64,000 bases of DNA. Origin: Streptomyces zhihengii. GTDB taxonomy: Bacteria > Actinomycetota > Actinomycetes > Streptomycetales > Streptomycetaceae. The position numbers and the translations under genes are program-made. The notes beneath the pieces are model-generated. The model saw only the letters and a program-made list of their open reading frames with translations. It was not told the origin of the DNA and did not search any database. Each line of letters opens with the position of its first letter. The stretch's first letter is position 1. The stretch is from positions 4,727,501-4,791,500 of the forward strand of contig NZ_JAFEJA010000001.1 in assembly GCF_016919245.1 (NCBI RefSeq), given 5' to 3'. Below are positions 17,869 through 25,152 of the stretch, in pieces.

Positions 17869-19431
17869 TCAGCCGTCCGCGCCCTCGCGGGTGGCGGGCG
17901 CCGCGGGCGCCGGGATCAGACCGATCCCGCCGGCCGGCCCGTCGTCGTCGTTGTTGATCTTCGCCAGGACCTCGTCCCGCTCCGGGGTGTCCTCCGGCTT
18001 GATCCAGCCGATCACCACGAAGAGCACCAGGGAGACCGCCAGCGGGATCGACACCTGGTACTGGAGCGGCACCCCGCCGTCCACGTTCCAGCTGATCGGG
18101 TAGTTGACGAGCCAGAAGGTGACCAGGCCGACGCCCCAGCTCACCAGGGCCGCCGTCGGCCCGCTCCGGCGGAACCAGGGCAGCAGGCCGAGCATCAGCG
18201 GGATGGCGATCGGTCCCATGAGACCGGCGACCCACTTGATGACCACGGTGATGATGTCGCCGAAGAAGGCGGAGTTGACCTGGGTCGCGATCGCCATCGA
18301 CAGGCCGAGGAAGAGCAGCGTCGTCCAGCGGGCGGCCAGCAGCCCCGCGCGGGTGTCCCACTGGCGGGCCCGGCGGGAGAGGGCGGGCATGATGTCGCGG
18401 GTGACGACGGCCGCGATCGCGTTGGCGTCCGAGGAGCACATGGCCATGGTGTGCGAGAAGAAGCCGACGATCACCAGGCCCAGCAGGCCGTGCGGCAGGA
18501 GCTGTTCGGCCATCAGCGCGTAGCTGTCCGCCGGCACGTCCGTCTCGATGATCAGCGGCGCCACCCACATCGGGAAGAACAGGACCGCGGGCCACACCAG
18601 CCACAGCACCGCGGACAGCACGGCCGACCGCTGCGCCTCCTTGGCGGTGGGCGTGGCCATGTAGCGCTGGGCCTGGTTCCACATGCCGCCGTTGTACTCG
18701 AAGGTCTTGATGAAGAGATACGCGATGAGGAAGACCATCATGTAGGGCCCGGCGAGCGGCTCGGCGTGGCCCTCCAGCTTCGGCTCGTCCCAGACCGTCC
18801 ACAGGCTGCTGAAGCCGCCGAGCTCGGCCATCACGGCGACGAGCATCGCGATGCCGGCGATGAACTGGATGACGAACTGGCCCAGTTCGGTGAGCGCGTC
18901 CGCCCACAGGCCGCCGACCGTGCAGTAGACGGCCGTGACGGCGCCGGTGATCAGGATGCCCGTGTTGAGGGAGACCCCGGTGAAGACCGAGAGCAGCGTC
19001 GCGATGGCGGCCCACTTGGCGCCCACGTCCACGATCTTCAGCAGCACGCCCGACCAGGCGAGGGCCTGCTGGGTCGGCAGGTCGTAACGGCTCTTCAGGT
19101 ACTCCAGCGGGGAGGCCACATGGAGCCGGGAGCGCACCCGGTTGAGCCGCGGCGCGAACAGCCGCGCGCCGATGGCGATCCCGATCGCGATCGGGAAGGA
19201 CCAGGTGACGTACGAGGTGATGCCGTAGGTGTACGCGATGGCGGCGTATCCGGTGAACATGACGGCGCTGTAGCCCGACATGTGGTGGGAGATGCCGGAC
19301 AGCCACCAGGGCATCTTGCCGCCCGCGGTGAAGAAGTCGCTCACGTCGTCCACCCGCTTGTGGGACCAGACGCCGATCGCGACCATCACGCCGAAGTAGC
19401 CGATGAGCACGGCCCAGTCGAGACTGTTCAT
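17869..19431 (-). CDS. Sodium:solute symporter family protein
   Basis: The 520-residue product has about 13 hydrophobic segments and the SSS-family pattern DFFTAGGKMPWWLSGIS near residue 35, with a conserved sodium-site-type segment near GFFSHTMAMCSSDANAIAAVVTRDI. It should take up a small organic solute with sodium; the substrate is not evident. The ATG at 19431 has GGAGGGGG immediately upstream, better than an alternative ATG at 19473. The C-terminal tail after the last membrane segment is acidic, with an NNDDD run. Confidence 0.85.
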   Translation of the reverse strand: MNSLDWAVLIGYFGVMVAIGVWSHKRVDDVSDFFTAGGKMPWWLSGISHHMSGYSAVMFTGYAAIAYTYGITSYVTWSFPIAIGIAIGARLFAPRLNRVRSRLHVASPLEYLKSRYDLPTQQALAWSGVLLKIVDVGAKWAAIATLLSVFTGVSLNTGILITGAVTAVYCTVGGLWADALTELGQFVIQFIAGIAMLVAVMAELGGFSSLWTVWDEPKLEGHAEPLAGPYMMVFLIAYLFIKTFEYNGGMWNQAQRYMATPTAKEAQRSAVLSAVLWLVWPAVLFFPMWVAPLIIETDVPADSYALMAEQLLPHGLLGLVIVGFFSHTMAMCSSDANAIAAVVTRDIMPALSRRARQWDTRAGLLAARWTTLLFLGLSMAIATQVNSAFFGDIITVVIKWVAGLMGPIAIPLMLGLLPWFRRSGPTAALVSWGVGLVTFWLVNYPISWNVDGGVPLQYQVSIPLAVSLVLFVVIGWIKPEDTPERDEVLAKINNDDDGPAGGIGLIPAPAAPATREGADG

Positions 19432-19823
19432 GCCCCCTCCAGGGGTCCGGTCCTCCTTGTGAACGCCGTTCATGGTGTGGCGTTCCGTGCTGGCGCGACA
19501 ACGGATCGGAGGGTCAAGAGCAGGTAAAATCGTTCGGATTATTGACCTGGGTTCACATACTTGACCGACAGAAGGGTGAAAAAGGGGCTGTACGGGATGG
19601 GTTCGGGGTGGCGCGTGCCGGGGACGCCCGACCTCGGCCGCTCAGCCCGCTGACCGTCCGCGCGCGGGCGGGAGGGGGCGGGCGCGACCGTTCACGGGCC
19701 GGCCGGGCCGATGACCCGTTCCGGTCGGGACCCGCGGTATCGGACTGACACGGCACCGGGCCGGACCTATCGTTGGTGTTTCGTCCGTCGGCCGATGGGC
19801 GGCGGACGGTACAGGGGGCCCGC
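19432..19823. other. Divergent intergenic region of about 390 bp
   Basis: It separates the leftward symporter from the rightward NLR-type module. It contains an A/T-richer island (19522-19565) with two TTGACC hexamers 19 bp apart (19542 and 19561), possibly part of the symporter control, and the promoter at 19745-19773. No gene is seen. Confidence 0.5.
19745..19773 (+). promoter_or_regulatory. Candidate promoter of the NLR-type module
   Basis: CTGACA (19745-19750) and TATCGT (19768-19773) are separated by exactly 17 bp, about 45 bp before the ribosome site of the first gene. This fits a housekeeping (HrdB-type) promoter. Confidence 0.5.
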
Positions 19824-20240
19824 ATGGACGCGCAGTTGGTCGATCTCGCTCGAACCGCGGGAACCACCGTGGTGACGCTCATGGCCACGGACGCGTGGGA
19901 GCGCATCCGCGACGGTGTCGTCGCCGTGTGGCGGCGCGCCAGTCCGGATCGCGCGGACGGCGTGGAAGGCGAACTGGACATCGCCCGTGACGAACTGGTC
20001 GCGGCGCGGGAGGCCGGGGACGACCAGACGGAACGGGAACTGCGCGAGGAGTGGTCGGGCCGCCTGCGGCGCCTGCTCAGGGAGCAGCCGGAGGTCGCCG
20101 CCGAGCTGCGTCGCATTCTGGCCGAAGTCGACCCGCAGGCGGACGAGGGGGCGTCGCACCAGGTCCGGATGCACGCCACGGCATCCGGCAGCGGGCGCGT
20201 CTACCAGGCCGGCAGGGACCAGCACATCACGGAGCGGTGA
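19824..20240 (+). CDS. Small helical protein with C-terminal RHIM-like motif (putative Bell-domain effector)
   Basis: The 138-residue product is predicted almost wholly helical: a hydrophobic N-terminal helix (TAGTTVVTLMATDAWERIR) followed by charged helices to about residue 108, then a flexible linker. The last residues read GRVYQAGRDQHI (124-135), matching GRVFQSVRDQYI near the N-terminus of the next gene product (8 of 12 identical). In actinobacteria and other multicellular bacteria, small Bell-domain proteins with a C-terminal amyloid-like (BASS) motif are encoded beside NLR proteins carrying the same motif, and are proposed to be membrane-acting death effectors. The Bell assignment is inferred from size, helicity, position and motif. 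The ATG at 19824 has AGGGGG upstream. Confidence 0.7.
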   Translation: MDAQLVDLARTAGTTVVTLMATDAWERIRDGVVAVWRRASPDRADGVEGELDIARDELVAAREAGDDQTERELREEWSGRLRRLLREQPEVAAELRRILAEVDPQADEGASHQVRMHATASGSGRVYQAGRDQHITER

Positions 20241-22594
20241 GCGCGGTGACCGACGAGCCGGAGCCCACCGTGCAAGGGCGGTCCACGGGGCAGGGACGGG
20301 TCTTTCAGTCCGTGCGGGACCAGTACATCAGCGAGCACCACCACCACTACACGGCCGATCCGGCCTCGATCTTCGACCTGCCGGCCCAGTCCGGGCCGGT
20401 GCGGGTGCCTTCGGCCGGCGGGCCGGCGGGTGTGCCGGCCCCGGCGTCGGTGCGCATGCCGCTGATCGGCCGGGCCCCGGCGATCCTGAGGGATCGGCGC
20501 GAGCTCGTGCCCGGTCTCCTCCGGGCGGCCGAGCACGAACGGGGCGGCGTCCACGTCCTGCACGGGCTCGGCGGCTGCGGGAAGACCGCGGTGGCGCACG
20601 AGGTGTTCAACAAGGTGGCCTCACCCGCGGGACGCATCGGCCTGTGGGTCAACGCGTCGGACGCCGCGACCGTGCGCGCCGGAATGATGGCGGTGGCGGC
20701 GGACCGCGGGGCCGGGGCCGCGGAACTCGCGGCGGCCTTCGACGGCCGGCGCGCTGCCGCCGATCTCGTGTGGCACCACCTGGACCACTCCAGCCGGCCC
20801 TGGCTCCTGGTGCTCGACAACGCGGACGACCCGGCAGTGCTGGGCGACGGCACATGGCTTCGCCACAGCCCCCAGGGCACGGTCCTCGTGACGTCGCGCC
20901 AGCCGTACTCCCCGGTCTGGGCGGGCGCCACGCTCCACCGGGTCGATGTCCTGCCGCCCGCGGACGCGGCCCAGGTGCTGCGCGACCTCGCTCCGCACTC
21001 CGGCACGGCGGAGGAGGCCGAGGCGGTCGCCCGCAGGCTGGACTGCCTTCCTCTCGCGCTGACGCTCGCCGGCTCGTTCCTGTCCAACCAAATCCTGGAG
21101 AGCTGGTCCATGGACGAGTACCGCCGGCGCCTGGACGAAGACCCCACGGACCTGCTCGACCAGGGAGGCGGCCCCGGCCTCACCGACCGCAACGCCCGCC
21201 AGTTGGTGAGCCGTACCTGGGAACTCTCCCTCTCGGCACTGGCTGACGCCGGTGTTCCGGAAAGCGTGACGCTGCTCGGACTGCTGTCCTGCTGGAGCTC
21301 CGACCCGGTGCCGGTCTCCCTCCTCCGCGGTGCGGCGGTGGATGCCGTCGATCTGACCGCCCTCGAACCGCCGTTGCCGGGGAGCAGGGTCGAGACCGCG
21401 CTGCGCGGTCTGATGAGCCACTCGCTCGTCTCGCTGGTGGAGGTCGAGGGCGAGGCGGGAACCACGCGCTGCGTCAAGACCCACGGGGTCCTCCTCGACA
21501 GCGTTGCCGCCGCCGTTCCGGACGAGCAGAAGGCACCCTTGCTGCGTGCCGCCGCGCAGCTCCTCGAACGAGGCCTCGACGCGCCGGTGGGCCCCGGCAG
21601 CCTGGTCTCCCATGTCGTCGGCCTGCTCCGCAAGGCTCAGGCCGCGGGCGAGACCGCCCCTGTCGAGGTCGGTGTGCTCGCGGCGAGGCGGCTCTTCGAC
21701 CGAGGCGATTTCCACGGTGCCCTGCTCGTGGCCGAGGCCACGGCGGAGACGGCTCAGCGGCTCTCCGGTCCGGAACACCGTCCGACCCTGCGGGCCGAAC
21801 ACATCGCCGGCCTGGCGCTCTTCAGGCTGGGGCGATTCCAGGAGTCGGAAGCGCTGCACCGCCGGGTGCTCGAGACCAGTGAGCGCGTGCTGGGGCCGGA
21901 CGACCCCGAGACCCTCGAAAGCCTCCAGTACATCCACGAGCCGCTGGGTCAGCTCCAGCGGCTCGCGGAGTCCGTCGACACCTTGCGCCGTGTGCAGGAG
22001 CGGCGCACCGAGCTGCAGGGCCCGAAGCATCCCGCAACCCTGCACGCGCGGGCGCTTCTGATCGAGTACCTGGCTCTGAGCGGCGCCGTCGAGGAGTTCG
22101 ACCGTGTCGGACCTGCGACCGTCGCCGATTGCGAACAGGTCCTCGGCGTCGACTCCCGCAGCACGGTGACCGCCGCACACAACTACGCCTTCGGGCTGTT
22201 CCGCCTCGATCGCTTCGAACAGGCCGAGCCGATCGCGCGACGAGCCCTTGCCGGTCGTGAGCTGGTCCACGGCCCGGAGCACGCGCTCACGCTGTCCGCC
22301 GCCGTGCTGCTGAGCTGGATCCTCGAACGACGCGGGCTGCTCGGGGAGGCCGTGGGCCTCGCCCGCCGGGCTCTGACGGGCCAGGAGACGTCACTGGGTG
22401 CGGAGCATCCGTACGTGCTGGCGAACAGGACGCGGCTCGCCGCGTTCCTGGCGGCCTCCGGGGAGACGGCCGAGGCCGCCGCTCTCGCGCGGCGGAACCT
22501 TCCGCTGTGCGAGCGTCTGCTGGGGGTGGACCACGCCCTGACCGAGGAGACGAGAGGTCTCATCGGTCAGGAGCCGGAGCCCGGGACGCACTGA
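20237..22594 (+). CDS. NB-ARC/TPR (NLR-like) STAND ATPase with N-terminal RHIM-like motif
   Basis: The product is about 785 residues. The N-terminal tail carries GRVFQSVRDQYI (residues 20-31) followed by four His. The NB-ARC domain has the P-loop GLGGCGKTA (about 111), Walker B LLVLDNADD, VLVTSRQ, a GLPL-like CLPLALTLAGS and a KTHGV segment where the MHD motif is expected. From about residue 500, TPR_10/12-type repeats follow (LGPDDPETLESL, LGAEHPYVLANR). Such proteins sense a ligand through the repeats, oligomerise and pass a signal to an effector. The GTG at 20237 overlaps the stop of the upstream gene by four bases; a GTG at 20246 is possible. The pair looks like one operon, perhaps a cell-death or antiphage module. 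Confidence 0.82.
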   Translation: MSAVTDEPEPTVQGRSTGQGRVFQSVRDQYISEHHHHYTADPASIFDLPAQSGPVRVPSAGGPAGVPAPASVRMPLIGRAPAILRDRRELVPGLLRAAEHERGGVHVLHGLGGCGKTAVAHEVFNKVASPAGRIGLWVNASDAATVRAGMMAVAADRGAGAAELAAAFDGRRAAADLVWHHLDHSSRPWLLVLDNADDPAVLGDGTWLRHSPQGTVLVTSRQPYSPVWAGATLHRVDVLPPADAAQVLRDLAPHSGTAEEAEAVARRLDCLPLALTLAGSFLSNQILESWSMDEYRRRLDEDPTDLLDQGGGPGLTDRNARQLVSRTWELSLSALADAGVPESVTLLGLLSCWSSDPVPVSLLRGAAVDAVDLTALEPPLPGSRVETALRGLMSHSLVSLVEVEGEAGTTRCVKTHGVLLDSVAAAVPDEQKAPLLRAAAQLLERGLDAPVGPGSLVSHVVGLLRKAQAAGETAPVEVGVLAARRLFDRGDFHGALLVAEATAETAQRLSGPEHRPTLRAEHIAGLALFRLGRFQESEALHRRVLETSERVLGPDDPETLESLQYIHEPLGQLQRLAESVDTLRRVQERRTELQGPKHPATLHARALLIEYLALSGAVEEFDRVGPATVADCEQVLGVDSRSTVTAAHNYAFGLFRLDRFEQAEPIARRALAGRELVHGPEHALTLSAAVLLSWILERRGLLGEAVGLARRALTGQETSLGAEHPYVLANRTRLAAFLAASGETAEAAALARRNLPLCERLLGVDHALTEETRGLIGQEPEPGTH

Positions 22595-22671
22595 GCCCCC
22601 TCGGCCGGGACGGCGGACCAGTCGAGAGGGCGTGACACGGGCTGTTGCCGGCGCTGATGCGTGCGTGCCGA

Positions 22672-22881
22672 TCAGGAAACGGCGGAGTCGTCCCGGCGGA
22701 CGGCGAGCACGAACTCCGACCAGGTCGGTGCGGCCACGGCGAGCATCGGGCCACAGGGGTTCTTGGAATCACGGATCGCGACGGCGCTCAGGTCGGGCCT
22801 CCGGACCTCCACGCAGTCTCCGTTGACGGCCGAGTACGAGGATTTGATCCACTTCGTCGGCGCGGCGTGCCCACTCAGCAT
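22672..22881 (-). CDS. DUF397 domain protein
   Basis: This 69-residue protein has the DUF397 signature WIKSSYSAVNGDCVEV, then VAIRDSKNP and WSEFVLAVRR. In streptomycetes such proteins are encoded beside XRE regulators of the WhiJ/AbaA type and are thought to modulate them. The partner regulator gene lies upstream on the same strand at 23081-23938. The ATG at 22881 has GGGAG six bases before it; an ATG at 22893 in frame lacks one. Confidence 0.85.
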   Translation of the reverse strand: MLSGHAAPTKWIKSSYSAVNGDCVEVRRPDLSAVAIRDSKNPCGPMLAVAAPTWSEFVLAVRRDDSAVS

Positions 22882-23080
22882 GATGACTCCCATGGTTGTA
22901 CCGGTCGGGTCAGATGATCGTGACCCGAGGCAGCTGCTCTCAGCGGCTCTCGTGATCGACGCTACGCTGCAACATCACTACAGGCAGCTGGCGTTCACTC
23001 ATCCGGATGGCATATCCCATGTGGGTCTTCTCGACCGAGGGGCCACAGGTGTACCTTTCGGCCCCTCGGTCTCCAGGAGA

Positions 23081-23938
23081 TCAGGCGCTGTACTCTTCCG
23101 CGGTCTTTCGGATGAAATCCCGGGATTGCTCCGCGCTGAGTGCCTTGGCCCGCAGATGTTCGTACATGATCTCGTAGCTCTGCACATCGGCCGCCCGTTC
23201 CAGGTAGAGGTCACTGGTGACCCCTTCCAGGTAGACGACGCTGGCGTCCATCGCGTCCTGGAACTCCAGGATGGCGAACTTCCCGTACATGCCCGGATGC
23301 GCCCCGACCTCGAACGGCAGGACCTGAAGCGTCACATGGGGACGCTCGCTCAGCTCGGCGAGGTGGGTGAGCTGCTGGGCCATGACCGCGGGGCTGCCGA
23401 CGGTCCGGCGCAGGAGTGCCTCGTCGATCACGGCCCAGAAGCGGAGCGGATCGTCGGGATCGGCGAGGCGGTCCTGCCGCTTGAGCCGGACCTGAATGCG
23501 CTTGTCGATCTCGCCGGGCGTCGCCTCCGGCCACATCCCCGCGATGACGGCCTGGGCGTACTCACGGGTCTGCAGGAGCCCCGGCACGATCAGCGACTCG
23601 TACACCCGCAGGCTCGCGGCGTCGGTCTCCAGACCGATGTAGACGCTGTACGGGATGTCGCCGAAGGCATGCCACCAGCCCTGCTGACGCGAGTCCTTGG
23701 CCATCTGCATGAGGGAGTCGACCACCCGCTCGTCCTCGACTCCGTACACCCCGCACAGATCGCGGACGTCGCGCTGGCTGATGGAGCGGCGGCCGTTCTC
23801 CAGGCGGCTGATCTTCGACTGGGAGACGAGCAGGCGCTCGGCGACCTCTTCCGCCGTCATGCCCTTCAGCTCTCTCAGCCGGCGCAGCTCCTGGCCCAAC
23901 CGGCGTCTTCTGACAGTGGGATTGACGTTGGACGCCAC
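23081..23938 (-). CDS. XRE-family regulator with DUF5753 (WhiJ-like)
   Basis: The 285-residue protein has an N-terminal helix-turn-helix (LRRLRELKGMTAEEVAERLLVSQSKISRLENGRRSI, residues about 18-53) and the C-terminal DUF5753 ligand-like domain with GLETDAASLRVYESLIVPGLLQT and VYLEG. This architecture, with the DUF397 protein encoded behind it, is a frequent paralogous set in streptomycetes linked to development and antibiotic control. Target genes are unknown. It is terminated from the GPP34 gene by the hairpin at 24045-24080. Confidence 0.88.
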   Translation of the reverse strand: MASNVNPTVRRRRLGQELRRLRELKGMTAEEVAERLLVSQSKISRLENGRRSISQRDVRDLCGVYGVEDERVVDSLMQMAKDSRQQGWWHAFGDIPYSVYIGLETDAASLRVYESLIVPGLLQTREYAQAVIAGMWPEATPGEIDKRIQVRLKRQDRLADPDDPLRFWAVIDEALLRRTVGSPAVMAQQLTHLAELSERPHVTLQVLPFEVGAHPGMYGKFAILEFQDAMDASVVYLEGVTSDLYLERAADVQSYEIMYEHLRAKALSAEQSRDFIRKTAEEYSA

Positions 23939-24044
23939 GGAAACCGCACCTCCGGCTGCTTTGCCTCGCGTTGCTCTGCGTATCTACTGCTCAGCAGATT
24001 GCCACCAATGGTCGTTCCTGCGCGGCGAAATGGCCACACACGCG

Positions 24045-24080
24045 AACGCGCGGGGCAGCGGTGAGGCTGCCCCGCGCGTT
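24045..24080 (-). terminator. Hairpin terminator after the GPP34 gene
   Basis: A perfect 15-bp stem (24045-24059 with 24066-24080, loop 6 nt) lies behind the leftward GPP34 gene and ahead of the XRE gene. Confidence 0.75.
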
Positions 24081-24163
24081 CCGTGCGGCTCCCGGACCGG
24101 GTCTTCGTGGGGACGTCGGTGCGGCGGTGGTGGTGCGGGTGGTCCCGGAGGGCCGCCCTCTGT

Positions 24164-24892
24164 TCAGTGGGCGGCGACGCGTGCCATGGAACCGCCGTGC
24201 GGCTGCATGGGCACAGGTCCCGGCTGGCGGCCGGGGCCGCTCGCCGGCTGGTTGCGGCGCGGCTGTGCGCCCACGCCGTTCTGGACGTCCATCACGGCGT
24301 GCGCCACGAGACCGCCCATCGGGTCGTGCCTGATGAGGTCCCTCAGGCGGGACCTCGAGGAACGCCCTTCGTTCCCCGGGTACAGGTGCTTGCCGAGACC
24401 GACCGCGTGGGCCAGTGCGGCGAGCGCCGCGGTCCGCGGGTCCGGCGGTACACCGGTGCGGATCGCACTGTCGAGCCGGGCCCTGATGTCCCGGCTGATC
24501 GCGGTGTCCGTCGCCTGGTAGCGAGTCGTCGGCAGCACCCCGCACATCTGGCCCTCCACGGCATGCACCATGCCGCAGCGTTCCAGATGCGAGAGATAGA
24601 TCTGGCGCAGCCCCAGCCGGGGCCCGCCGATCCAGTGGACGGCCCGGACCGGACTGCCGCGTCTGCGCAGCAGTTCCAGTGCGGAGTCCAGAGTCGGATC
24701 TCCGGTCGGCCGTGGCATCACCACGGCGATACGATCCCCGTCAGGGGCTATCCGTCCTGCCAGGGCCAGCTCCACTAGCTGAGCTCCTGCCAGGCCGAGG
24801 TCGAGCGACTGCGGCTGCGCTGTGGTACCCGTGGCCGGGTCCAGAGCGAGCAGCAGAAGCTCTTCCGGAAGTGTTCTGCGGCTCCTGCCCAT
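24164..24892 (-). CDS. GPP34 (GOLPH3-like) family protein
   Basis: The 242-residue product starts LPEELLLLALDPATG, the conserved opening of the GPP34 family, and continues with an AGAQLVELALAGRI motif. A SRLRDLIRHDPMGGL segment lies near the C-terminus. The eukaryotic GOLPH3 relative binds phosphatidylinositol 4-phosphate at the Golgi; the function of the many actinomycete copies is not known, though membrane lipid binding is likely. The last 40 residues are Pro/Gln/Gly-rich and probably disordered. Confidence 0.83.
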   Translation of the reverse strand: MGRSRRTLPEELLLLALDPATGTTAQPQSLDLGLAGAQLVELALAGRIAPDGDRIAVVMPRPTGDPTLDSALELLRRRGSPVRAVHWIGGPRLGLRQIYLSHLERCGMVHAVEGQMCGVLPTTRYQATDTAISRDIRARLDSAIRTGVPPDPRTAALAALAHAVGLGKHLYPGNEGRSSRSRLRDLIRHDPMGGLVAHAVMDVQNGVGAQPRRNQPASGPGRQPGPVPMQPHGGSMARVAAH

Positions 24893-25152
24893 CCATGCCT
24901 CCCCGCGTGGATGTCTGACAGGGTGACCCCTCTCACATTGGTCTGTCGAGAGGGCCTGGGTGCTTTGTTAGGGAACCGATAGGTATGTCGTTCTCGTCTA
25001 GCACCGGAGCCATGCGCTCACACAGGACACTGGTACATGGTTCGGACACGGCGGTCCTCGGGTGCCGAGGCCCGGCGCGGCAAGCGTAACGACTCGTGTC
25101 GTACGTCGGACAGACGTGCGGCGCGTGGCACATGACTCATGGAGGAGGCACG

